Shown in pieces: positions 56,713-64,000 of a stretch of DNA of 64,000 nt. Under the pieces are notes generated by a model. The model searched no databases. It was given only the letters and a program-made list of their open reading frames with translations, and had not been told where the DNA came from. Position 1 is the stretch's first letter, and the number at the start of each line of letters is the position of its first letter. This DNA comes from Affinundibacterium macrobrachii. GTDB taxonomy: Bacteria; Pseudomonadota; Gammaproteobacteria; Burkholderiales; Burkholderiaceae_D. The DNA lies in NCBI RefSeq assembly GCF_014652415.1, contig NZ_BMYT01000002.1:620001-684000 (forward strand), read 5' to 3'. Made by a program: the position numbers and the translations under genes.

Positions 56713-59700
56713 ATGACCGATCTATCCATCGCCGAGAAGTTAACCGAATACAAACCTAGCAATAAAGTCCGTTTTGTGACGGCAGCATCCTTGTTCGACG
56801 GCCACGATGCCTCGATTAATATCATGCGTCGTATTTTGATGGCGAATGGTGCCGAAGTGATTCACTTGGGCCACAACCGTTCGGTCGAAGAAATCGTCAC
56901 AGCGGCTTTGCAAGAAGATGCGCAAGGTATCGCGATCTCGAGTTACCAAGGTGGGCACGTTGAGTATTTCAAATACATGATCGACCTCTTGAGAGAGCGT
57001 GGTGGTTCGCACATCAAAGTATTTGGTGGCGGTGGCGGCGTGATTGTGCCAGATGAAATCGCTGACTTGCATGCGTATGGCGTATCACGCATTTTTAGTC
57101 CTGAAGATGGTCAACGCATGGGCTTGGTCGGCATGATTTTGTCCATGATCCAGGCTTGTGATATTGATCTCTCGACCTACGCACCGAATGCTTTGGACGT
57201 ATTGAAACAAGGCGATATCGCCGACAAACATCGCCCATTAGCGCAATTGATCACGGCACTCGAGAACGACAAAGTCGATCCAGCCCTGCGTGCTGAAATC
57301 CAAGAGACTGCGAAAGCGATCAAAACCCCCGCCTTTGGTATCACCGGTACCGGCGGTGCAGGTAAGTCTTCATTGACAGATGAATTGATTCGTCGTATTC
57401 GTTTGGACCAAGACGATGAATTGAACATCGCTTTGATCTCCATCGATCCATCGCGTCGTAAGTCGGGCGGTGCATTGCTCGGTGACCGTATTCGTATGAA
57501 TGCGATCAATCCATGGAAAGGCAAGACACGCGTCTTCATGCGTTCTTTGGCAACACGCGAAGCTGGTTCGGAAATTTCTCCAGCCTTGCCTGATGTGATC
57601 GCGGCGTGCAAAGTTGCCGGCTTTGATTTGGTGATTGTCGAGACCTCTGGTATCGGCCAAGGTGATGCCGCCATCGTGCCGCATGTGGATTTGTCGATGT
57701 ATGTGATGACGCCAGAATTTGGTGCCGCTTCCCAGTTAGAAAAAATCGACATGCTCGATTTCGCAGACTTTGTCGCCATTAATAAATTCGATCGTAAAGG
57801 TGCGCTCGACGCCCAACGCGATGTCGCCAAACAGTATCAACGTAATCGTGAGTTGTGGAGCAAGAAGCCGGACGAAATGCCTGTGTACGGCACACAAGCT
57901 TCGCGCTTCAATGATGATGGTGTAACGGCGCTATATCAAGGCATCTTGCCTGAATTGGTCGCACGAGGCTTGAAGGCGAAACCAAGTAAATTGGCAGCAG
58001 TCAGCACCAAAACGTCGAGCGCACAAAACGTGATCGTGCCACCAGCACGTACACGCTATTTGGCTGAGATTGCAGACACTGTTCGTAGCTACCACAAGCA
58101 CACACACAAGCAAGTAAAGATTGCTCGCGAACGTCAACAATTGACAGCGACCAAGCAAATGCTGGCCGCTGTCGGTAAGTCTGCGGAATTGGATGACTTG
58201 ATCGCAGAGCGCGAGAACCATCTCACAGCAGAATCGAAAAAACTCGTCACGATGTGGCCCGACATGCAGAAGGCTTACGCGGGTGATGAATACGTCGTCA
58301 AAATTCGTGACAAAGAAATTCGTACACGCCTCACGCAAAAATCCTTGTCTGGCACGACGATTCGTAAAGTCGCATTGCCACGCTTTGAAGATCATGGCGA
58401 AATTTTGCGCTGGCTAATGTTAGAAAACGTCCCTGGCTCCTTCCCATTTACGGCAGGTGTATTTGCTTTCAAACGCGAAGGCGAAGACCCAACGCGTATG
58501 TTTGCTGGTGAAGGTGATCCATATCGTACTAACCGTCGCTTCAAACTCGTATCCCAAGGCATGGATGCGAAACGCTTGTCGACCGCGTTTGACTCTGTGA
58601 CTTTATATGGCGCAGACCCAGCAATTCGTCCAGACATCTACGGCAAGATCGGTAACTCCGGTGTCTCCGTCGCTACTTTGGAAGATATGAAAGTCCTCTA
58701 CGATGGCTTTGATCTCTGCGATCCAGCGACTTCGGTGTCGATGACGATTAACGGCCCTGCACCAACGATCTTGGCATTCTTCATGAACACCGCGATTGAT
58801 CAGCAAATGGATAAATTCCGTGCTGATAACAAGCGCGAACCGACCGCTGATGAAGCCGCAAAAATCCGCGCATGGGTTTTGATGAATGTGCGTGGCACAG
58901 TGCAAGCCGACATTTTGAAAGAAGACCAAGGTCAAAATACCTGTATCTTCTCGACGGAATTTTCACTCAAAGTGATGGGCGATATTCAAGAGTATTTCGT
59001 GCATCACCAAGTACGTAATTTCTACTCCGTGTCGATCTCCGGTTACCACATTGCCGAAGCCGGTGCGAATCCGATTTCGCAATTGGCATTCACCTTGTCG
59101 AACGGTTTCACTTTCGTTGAAGCCTACCTCGCACGCGGCATGCACATCGATGATTTCGCCGCCAACTTGTCCTTCTTCTTCAGCAACGGCATGGACCCAG
59201 AGTACACGGTCTTGGGTCGCGTTGCTCGTCGTATCTGGGCAGTCGCCATGCGCGATAAATACGGTGCGAATGATCGTAGCCAGAAGTTGAAATACCATAT
59301 TCAAACTTCAGGTCGCAGCTTGCACGCGCAAGAAATCGACTTCAACGATATCCGTACGACATTGCAAGCTTTGATTGCGATCTACGACAACTGCAATAGC
59401 TTGCACACCAATGCTTACGACGAAGCGATCACCACACCGACCGACGAATCAGTCCGTCGCGCCTTGGCAATTCAATTGATCATCAACCGCGAATGGGGCT
59501 TGGCGAAAAACGAAAATCCAATTCAAGGTAGTTTCATCATCGAAGAATTGACCGACCTCGTCGAAGAAGCAGTCCTGCAAGAATTCGAACGCATCGCAGA
59601 ACGTGGCGGCGTTTTAGGTGCGATGGAAACCGGCTACCAACGTGGCAAGATCCAAGAAGAATCCATGCACTACGAACACCTCAAGCACGACGGCACTTTG

Positions 59701-59991
59701 CCTATCATCGGCGTCAACACCTTCCGTAATCCAAAAGGTGGCGAAACGGTGCAGAAGATCGAATTGGCGCGCTCAACAGAGGAAGAAAAACAATCGCAAC
59801 TCACGCGCTTGGCAGACTTTCACCAACGCCACGCCGACGTCGCACCACAAGCACTCGCCGCTCTACAACAAGCAGCGATCAACAACGAAAACGTGTTCGC
59901 AAAGTTGATGGATGCAGCACGGGTTTGCTCGCTTGGGCAGATTACGACGGCCTTGTTTGAGGTGGGTGGGCAGTATAGACGTAACATGTAA
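56713..59991 (+). CDS. icmF: Fused isobutyryl-CoA mutase IcmF
   Basis: IcmF interconverts isobutyryl-CoA and butyryl-CoA (some forms also act on pivalyl- or isovaleryl-CoA) using adenosylcobalamin, and carries its own G-protein chaperone. The B12-binding domain is first (about residues 10-150: [21 protein letters not shown] with the D-x-H-D motif, and [14 protein letters not shown]). The G-domain follows with Walker [11 protein letters not shown] (about 213) and [20 protein letters not shown] is the guanine motif. The mutase barrel fills residues 560-1080 ([30 protein letters not shown]). ATG 56713 has AAGGA 7 nt upstream and gives 1092 residues, the usual IcmF size; ATG 56692 is an alternative. 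Confidence 0.96.
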   Translation: MTDLSIAEKLTEYKPSNKVRFVTAASLFDGHDASINIMRRILMANGAEVIHLGHNRSVEEIVTAALQEDAQGIAISSYQGGHVEYFKYMIDLLRERGGSHIKVFGGGGGVIVPDEIADLHAYGVSRIFSPEDGQRMGLVGMILSMIQACDIDLSTYAPNALDVLKQGDIADKHRPLAQLITALENDKVDPALRAEIQETAKAIKTPAFGITGTGGAGKSSLTDELIRRIRLDQDDELNIALISIDPSRRKSGGALLGDRIRMNAINPWKGKTRVFMRSLATREAGSEISPALPDVIAACKVAGFDLVIVETSGIGQGDAAIVPHVDLSMYVMTPEFGAASQLEKIDMLDFADFVAINKFDRKGALDAQRDVAKQYQRNRELWSKKPDEMPVYGTQASRFNDDGVTALYQGILPELVARGLKAKPSKLAAVSTKTSSAQNVIVPPARTRYLAEIADTVRSYHKHTHKQVKIARERQQLTATKQMLAAVGKSAELDDLIAERENHLTAESKKLVTMWPDMQKAYAGDEYVVKIRDKEIRTRLTQKSLSGTTIRKVALPRFEDHGEILRWLMLENVPGSFPFTAGVFAFKREGEDPTRMFAGEGDPYRTNRRFKLVSQGMDAKRLSTAFDSVTLYGADPAIRPDIYGKIGNSGVSVATLEDMKVLYDGFDLCDPATSVSMTINGPAPTILAFFMNTAIDQQMDKFRADNKREPTADEAAKIRAWVLMNVRGTVQADILKEDQGQNTCIFSTEFSLKVMGDIQEYFVHHQVRNFYSVSISGYHIAEAGANPISQLAFTLSNGFTFVEAYLARGMHIDDFAANLSFFFSNGMDPEYTVLGRVARRIWAVAMRDKYGANDRSQKLKYHIQTSGRSLHAQEIDFNDIRTTLQALIAIYDNCNSLHTNAYDEAITTPTDESVRRALAIQLIINREWGLAKNENPIQGSFIIEELTDLVEEAVLQEFERIAERGGVLGAMETGYQRGKIQEESMHYEHLKHDGTLPIIGVNTFRNPKGGETVQKIELARSTEEEKQSQLTRLADFHQRHADVAPQALAALQQAAINNENVFAKLMDAARVCSLGQITTALFEVGGQYRRNM

Positions 59992-60004
59992 ATAACAAGC
60001 TGTT

Positions 60005-60102
60005 AAATCCAATTGGCGGGCACATAGCGTTGTTGCTTTTCCTCGCAATACTCAAGTATTGCTGCGGGAAGCGCCTAGCTCTGTATCCCGCTAATTGAAT
60101 TT
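60005..60102. repeat. Palindromic dispersed element, copy 2
   Basis: The element starts 13 nt after the icmF stop. Outer arms 60005-60020 and 60087-60102 are complementary; the inner stem is GCAATAC, loop TCAA, GTATTGC (60045-60062). The core is nearly identical to the copy at 39441-39537, while outer arms differ in sequence but keep pairing, and the inner loop differs (TCAA against CTGA). Confidence 0.85.
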
Positions 60103-60176
60103 TCCAGCATGTTATTGCGGATAACGAATATCGACATATTGATCGGACATTCGCTAAAGAAAGTCGATGCGTCTTG

Positions 60177-60260
60177 TAGGGCTTGTCAAACTAGCGCTGT
60201 AAATTTCCTAAATGACTTATCGTTCCGATTTTTATCTTTTAATTTCTCTTCTCAGCATCT
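60177..60260 (+). repeat. Diverged direct repeat, copy A
   Basis: This stretch (TAGGGC..., CGCTGTAAAT, TTATCGTTC, TTTAATTTC in order) aligns by eye with 60949-61034 at roughly two thirds of positions. It may reflect an old duplication of a small gene or its leader. The upstream part is non-coding and the right end overlaps the small frame at 60212. Confidence 0.5.
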
Positions 60261-60409
60261 ATTATTGCACGCGGTTGAAGCGGTGGTTCATCCAGCGAGA
60301 TCTCTTGTGGCTATCCTTAAAACTGATCCTGATGCCAGCGGACTTGCTATGTTCTCTCCGGAGATTTAGTTTTTTAGTTGGAGTAACAATGTGGATGATA
60401 AGACAGTGA
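60212..60409 (+). CDS. Possible small membrane protein, 65 residues
   Basis: The frame starts MTYRSDFYLLISLLSIYY and is hydrophobic and basic (RLKRWF, LKLILMPADLLC, RRFSFLVGVTMW). One or two membrane helices are plausible. It has no strong ribosome binding site and overlaps a diverged repeat; a related but broken reading occurs in the second repeat copy (IYRSNF). It is 31 nt upstream of a better supported small membrane protein gene. It may be a real microprotein or a decayed one; the call is tentative. Confidence 0.35.
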   Translation: MTYRSDFYLLISLLSIYYCTRLKRWFIQRDLLWLSLKLILMPADLLCSLRRFSFLVGVTMWMIRQ

Positions 60410-60440
60410 AAACAACAAAATACCTGTAAGGGAAATAGAT

Positions 60441-60755
60441 ATGGACGTACGAGAAGTTATTACATTGTTTGTCATTTATGTCGCGATCTATTATTTTAAT
60501 GCGAAAAGATTGTTGTCATGGATCAGAGATTTTGATAAGGAATATTCAGAAAGCTTAAGCTTTACAAATGGATTTGGTATGAAGGACTCAATGGCGGTAG
60601 GGAAAATTTTATTTGACAACAAGCTCCCAAAGCCGAATTATCCGGACCAAGTGAAGTTTAGATTTAAATTAACCCGACTTATGCTTTTTCTCTCTCCAGT
60701 TTTTGTTTTAGTCACGGTTGCTCTGAACGGATTTATTATTCACATTAGTTACTAA
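60441..60755 (+). CDS. Small two-helix membrane protein, function unknown
   Basis: The 104 residues include an N-terminal hydrophobic helix (about residues 6-20, VITLFVIYVAIYYF) and a C-terminal one (about 80-100, LMLFLSPVFVLVTVALNGFIIHIS). Between them is a charged region (LLSWIRDFDKEYSESLSF, KPNYPDQVKFRFKL), so both termini probably lie on the same side. AAGGGAA precedes the ATG at suitable distance. No family was recognised and no neighbour suggests a role; it lies between icmF and a lipoprotein hydrolase. Confidence 0.65.
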   Translation: MDVREVITLFVIYVAIYYFNAKRLLSWIRDFDKEYSESLSFTNGFGMKDSMAVGKILFDNKLPKPNYPDQVKFRFKLTRLMLFLSPVFVLVTVALNGFIIHISY

Positions 60756-61407
60756 GTTTGCGCAACAAATTGGCTCTGATCTTGATATGTTGCGTTTGAA
60801 AAATGGAATAAATTTGCAATCCGCAAGATAGTAATCTTGCTGAAGAAACTCAATCTAAAATGTAACCTAATGCTCAAGTTGAAACCTCGTTTGAGGGCAA
60901 AGTAACATCAATGCTAAAAATGATTTAGTGCAAATGTGATAGTCACCTAGGGCGAATGCAACTCTCGCTGTAAATACACCTTAATAATTTATCGTTCTAA
61001 CTTTTCCTTCTTTAATTTCCCTTATCGACAACCTGCAAATCCGGGCGACGCTGGTTGCCCCCGTCCTTCGAGTAATCGATGTTTTTGTCGTTTTGGGTTC
61101 GTGATAAGCTAGTGATTTCGAATTAATTACCAACATCTCGATGTCCCGCTATCGATTTATCGCTTGCATTACGTCGGGACCTGCCTGAAGGCGGCGCTGA
61201 CTTTTCTACCCATTGGAGCATGATCAAATGGGAAATTCCCCAATCACCTTTCATCCCCATTTATCGCACGTCGGTCTTGCTTGGTTTTTTTTGCTATAGA
61301 AATGATTGCCATAAAAGATAATTGTTGAAATAATCTTGCGCGGTGATCTTTGAGCGATCGCCTTGTTGTTCAAATCATTTAAACAATTCTAAAACAAGGG
61401 GGGATTC
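60756..61407 (+). other. Non-coding spacer with diverged repeat copy B
   Basis: No credible gene is seen in these 652 nt. The segment 60949-61034 is copy B of the diverged repeat whose copy A is at 60177-60260. Further right there are GC-rich patches (around 61040 and 61170-61200) unlike the flanking AT-rich sequence, but no recognised element. The ribosome binding site of the next gene is a G-run just before 61408. Confidence 0.45.
60949..61034 (+). repeat. Diverged direct repeat, copy B
   Basis: Shared blocks with copy A are TAGGGC, CGCTGTAAAT, TTATCGTTC and TTTAATTTC in the same order. In this copy the reading frame is not maintained as a protein of any length. It lies about 770 nt downstream of copy A, flanking the small membrane protein gene at 60441. 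Confidence 0.5.
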
Positions 61408-62265
61408 ATGCGGTTTTTTATGCTGATGCTGTTGGTCTGTGGTTTGAGTGCTTGTAAATCAATTGTGGTGAAAGATTTAGATTTAATTCGTCCAGATAAT
61501 TTAACTGGATATAAAACCAAAGCGGTGTTTGATCAAGAAAAATTGCAAAAGATTTTGCCGTCTGCGCAGTTAAAGGATGAGCAAATTGTAGTCGCGCAAG
61601 CAGGTGTTGAGCCTGTAACGATCAAAGGGGTTCGTGCTGTTTTGCCAGAGGCAAAAACAACCGTCTTATATTTTGGCGGCAACCTCACGCATGTTGATGA
61701 GAATGCGCCGATTCTGGCCAAGTTGTCAGCAACGTGTCCTGCTAACTTTACCACTTTCGATTATCGTGGTTATGGTCGTACCAATGGGCAGCCTGATGCT
61801 TTGTTGTTGAAAGAAGATGCTCTGCGTATTTATGATTTTGTGCGAGCTTCTACTAGTGGAAAGTTGCTGGTGTATGGCTATTCTTTGGGTGGCTTTATGG
61901 CTAGTCATATCGCGGCGAATCGGTCGATTGATGGTCTTGTATTAGAGGGTAGTGCGACGACACCTGCGCAAGTAGTCGATGCACAAATTCCTTGGTACTT
62001 TAAGCCTTTCGTCAATGTGACGATTTCGGACAATCTAAAAACCATCGACAATCTGGCTGCGACCTCACAATACAAAGGTAAAATCTTGGTGATTACGGGC
62101 GGCAAAGATACGACAATGCCTGCCTATTTAGGGCAGCAGCTGTATGACAATTCACCAAGTCAAGAGAAGCAGTATGTCTTCGTTGAAAACGGTACACACA
62201 GCAATTTGACCAACGATGCGCGCGTCAAAGCGCAGTACTGCGAATTATTGAATAAGCTCAATTAA
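61408..62265 (+). CDS. Lipoprotein alpha/beta hydrolase
   Basis: A lipoprotein signal ends in CGLSACKS (Cys about residue 16), so the enzyme is tethered to a membrane facing the periplasm. The alpha/beta-hydrolase fold follows: TVLYFGGNLTHVDE, FTTFDYRGYGRTNG, nucleophile Ser in YGYSLGGFMASH, acid in ITGGKDTTMPAYL and His in ENGTHSNLTN. Substrate is unknown; relatives include esterases and peptidases of the BEM46-like group. A run of G (GGGGGGA) precedes the ATG as ribosome binding site. A terminator follows. At 285 residues it is complete. Confidence 0.9.
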   Translation: MRFFMLMLLVCGLSACKSIVVKDLDLIRPDNLTGYKTKAVFDQEKLQKILPSAQLKDEQIVVAQAGVEPVTIKGVRAVLPEAKTTVLYFGGNLTHVDENAPILAKLSATCPANFTTFDYRGYGRTNGQPDALLLKEDALRIYDFVRASTSGKLLVYGYSLGGFMASHIAANRSIDGLVLEGSATTPAQVVDAQIPWYFKPFVNVTISDNLKTIDNLAATSQYKGKILVITGGKDTTMPAYLGQQLYDNSPSQEKQYVFVENGTHSNLTNDARVKAQYCELLNKLN

Positions 62266-62290
62266 ACTAGGAATCGCGGGCTGTTTTATG

Positions 62291-62323
62291 GCGCCAAGTG
62301 TGAGATTCAATTGGCGCTTTTTT
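62291..62323 (+). terminator. Intrinsic terminator of the lipoprotein hydrolase gene
   Basis: GCGCCAA (62291-62297) pairs with TTGGCGC (62311-62317) around a 13-nt loop, followed by six T (62318-62323). It lies 26 nt after the stop codon and just before the end of the convergent serine hydrolase gene. Confidence 0.85.
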
Positions 62324-62330
62324 ATTTGTA

Positions 62331-64000
62331 TCAGTTCTTTGAAAACTGCAGAAATGGCTTGGTATTGATTGCAGCTTCTTTTAGTTGGCTAGAATAGCGT
62401 ATCGCTCTTGCATTCAATGATTTCTGCTGATCGCTATCGATTTGCAAGTAATAGACACCTTGATGAGTAACTAGCGCATAAACATTCGAATGTAGATGGT
62501 GGACAGGCCACTCATATTGCATCGCTTGAATTGTCCCGCTTCCTTGATTGATGTTTAGCTTGCCTGTGAACGGTGTATCTTGCCCGCCAAATTGCATCTC
62601 TCCCTGAATTGCGTAGTGACCATCAGCGACGCTAGGATTATGTTTTTTGTTTAAAAAAGCCTGCGCTAACATATGTGCGGTTTCTTCGATTGAACTGACC
62701 CACTCTAGATTGGTCATCACGGAAATGGCGAGATCTTCATTAGGAAAATAACTAATGACTGAGCGTGCGCCTTGAGTGACTCCAGCATGTTCATAGACCG
62801 GGCGACCATGGATGTCATAGCTCAAACGCCAGCCAATACCAACTTGGATCTTCTCGCCCGATTGCAAGGCTTGACTCGTGAACATAGTTCGCATCGTATC
62901 CGCACTGAGATAGCCATTTGAAAAAGCTCGAGTCATGTTTACCATATCGCTAGGTGTAGTTACCCATCCGGCAGACGCCCAAAAAGCACTGAGCTCACGC
63001 GGATTTTCTACGAGCACATTATTGTTGCCTGACTTTGCATAGATACGCGACATGTTCGGCATCGCCTTGTGTCGCAGCATCTCCGCTTCAGTGCGTTTTA
63101 GCCCCAAAGGGTTGAGTACAGATTGTTGGACATAACTTAAGTACGGTATTCCTGATGCGGCTTCCATCATTGCAGAGAGTAAGACAGTGCCATGTGAAGA
63201 GTAGTGGTACTTTGTTCCTGACGGTGCAATTTGTTGGTGATGGGCGAACACGCTTAATGCATCTTGCACGGTAGGATAGTAGCGATTTTCTGTTCGATCG
63301 CCCGTGATGTAGTGCGGAAATCCTGCAATATGTCCGGATAGTAAGCGGGCTGTAATTGGATATTCTTTTTGCGGAAATTGTGGAAGATAGCGTGCAATCG
63401 GCGCATCAATATCAATCAGCCCATCTTGCATCATTTTTGCTAATGCGGTCGCGGTAATGGCTTTTGATACGGATGCAGCGCGGAATTGGGTTTGTGGTGT
63501 AACAGGTTGACGCTTTTCGAGATCGGCAAAGCCAAAACCTTGCGCAAAAACGAGTTGATCTTTATGTCGAATGGCGACAGACAGGCCAGGAAGATTTGCA
63601 ACTCTCAGTAAATCCTCAGCGATGGCGCGAACCTTTTGTGATTGATCGAAGTCACCACCAATCGCCTCTTGAGGCTCCGGCTTAATTTTTTCTAGTTCTT
63701 TGGAAAAAATCACACTAACGATTTTCCAATCATCCATCACCTTAATCAAGTGCCATAACTCTTTGCCCCAATTTCCTTTCTTTCCATTTACCCAAAAACT
63801 GTAATCGAAGGAAACCGATGCAACGTGACCATCTTCGACGATTTCGATGTTTTTGAAGTGCTCTTGCTTAGGACTATTTTGCATTACGGACTGAAACCAT
63901 GTTTGATAGTCAGAACGCTGATAATTTGGCGCAAGCGGGTTTAACTTTAAGCGCTCTTTTTGTGTCGCATCTTTATTCACAGCAATCCAAGTCACAGGGC
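62331..64000 (-). CDS. Beta-lactamase-family serine hydrolase with NTF2-like N-terminal domain, 5' end off-window
   Basis: The frame is open to the right window edge, so the start is missing; a GTG at 63995 is merely the first possible codon inside. The first 110 residues seen resemble a SnoaL/NTF2-like domain (YQTWFQSVMQN, ASVSFDYSFWVNGKKGNWGKELWHLI). From about residue 128 a class C beta-lactamase/PBP-like domain follows: SVSK in RAASVSKAITATAL is the S-x-x-K active site, YHYSSHG is the tyrosine motif, and EHAGVTQGARS replaces the K-T-G box. A C-terminal 100-residue beta domain completes it. It is more likely an esterase or peptidase than a true beta-lactamase. Confidence 0.88.
   Translation of the reverse strand, partial: PVTWIAVNKDATQKERLKLNPLAPNYQRSDYQTWFQSVMQNSPKQEHFKNIEIVEDGHVASVSFDYSFWVNGKKGNWGKELWHLIKVMDDWKIVSVIFSKELEKIKPEPQEAIGGDFDQSQKVRAIAEDLLRVANLPGLSVAIRHKDQLVFAQGFGFADLEKRQPVTPQTQFRAASVSKAITATALAKMMQDGLIDIDAPIARYLPQFPQKEYPITARLLSGHIAGFPHYITGDRTENRYYPTVQDALSVFAHHQQIAPSGTKYHYSSHGTVLLSAMMEAASGIPYLSYVQQSVLNPLGLKRTEAEMLRHKAMPNMSRIYAKSGNNNVLVENPRELSAFWASAGWVTTPSDMVNMTRAFSNGYLSADTMRTMFTSQALQSGEKIQVGIGWRLSYDIHGRPVYEHAGVTQGARSVISYFPNEDLAISVMTNLEWVSSIEETAHMLAQAFLNKKHNPSVADGHYAIQGEMQFGGQDTPFTGKLNINQGSGTIQAMQYEWPVHHLHSNVYALVTHQGVYYLQIDSDQQKSLNARAIRYSSQLKEAAINTKPFLQFSKN

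Noticed and set aside
57177-57830. 217-codon open frame antisense to icmF
   Set aside because: It mirrors a highly conserved coding region, has no ribosome binding site and its translation has no family-like features.
62331-64000. Calling the last gene a true beta-lactamase linked to the BlaI/M56 pair
   Set aside because: It lies 10 kb away, has an NTF2-like domain and an H-A-G box typical of esterase-like family members, and no BlaI-type operator could be seen because its 5' end is outside the window.

Overview
The window reads as chromosome of a betaproteobacterium of the order Burkholderiales, most likely an Oxalobacteraceae-type organism. This is inferred from gene order and protein families only: gatCAB divergent from mreB-mreC-mreD-mrdA-mrdB-rlpA, rsmI divergent from yraN-diaA-dolP, argB followed by a HAD nucleotidase and slmA, and a fused IcmF mutase. 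No rRNA, tRNA, CRISPR array, integrase or transposase was recognised.

Region 1 (1-19.4 kb) is an AT-rich, plus-strand accessory locus for building and decorating a surface glycan or glycoprotein. It holds an orphan protein, a WbsX-type protein, several GT2/GT4 glycosyltransferases (one with seven N-terminal repeats), a sulfotransferase-methyltransferase fusion, two more methyltransferases, an APS kinase (cysC, maker of the sulfate donor PAPS) and a short RTX/DUF4214-type surface protein with its own promoter and terminator. A recurring beta-rich 'GWA' module is attached to enzymes of different catalytic classes. My reading is a sulfated, methylated surface-glycan system that carries its own donor-activating enzyme; the acceptor is unproven.

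Region 2 (19.5-36.3 kb) is core: the GatCAB amidotransferase (minus strand), then the rod-shape and elongasome genes mreB, mreC, mreD, mrdA, mrdB and rlpA, then rsmI, yraN, diaA and dolP, then a lemA-M48 protease pair. Intrinsic terminators separate mreB from mreC and dolP from lemA.

Region 3 (36.3-47.4 kb) holds a BLUF photoreceptor, folE, an ECF sigma/anti-sigma pair, argB, a small orphan, a HAD nucleotidase, slmA, a YigZ protein, a periplasmic FliL-like protein, ettA, a GAF-like/GGDEF diguanylate cyclase and a LysR regulator.

Region 4 (47.6-64 kb) holds a secreted S9 peptidase, a BlaI/M56 sensor pair with a clear operator on its promoter, a giant 2-oxoacid:ferredoxin oxidoreductase, icmF, small membrane proteins, a lipoprotein alpha/beta hydrolase and a serine beta-lactamase-like hydrolase cut by the right edge.

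Several palindromic intergenic elements stand out: a two-copy ~95-nt element directly after argB and icmF, whose outer arms differ between copies yet still pair; an 80-nt inverted repeat after the oxidoreductase; and a double palindrome before the HAD gene. Base composition was judged by eye, not counted.
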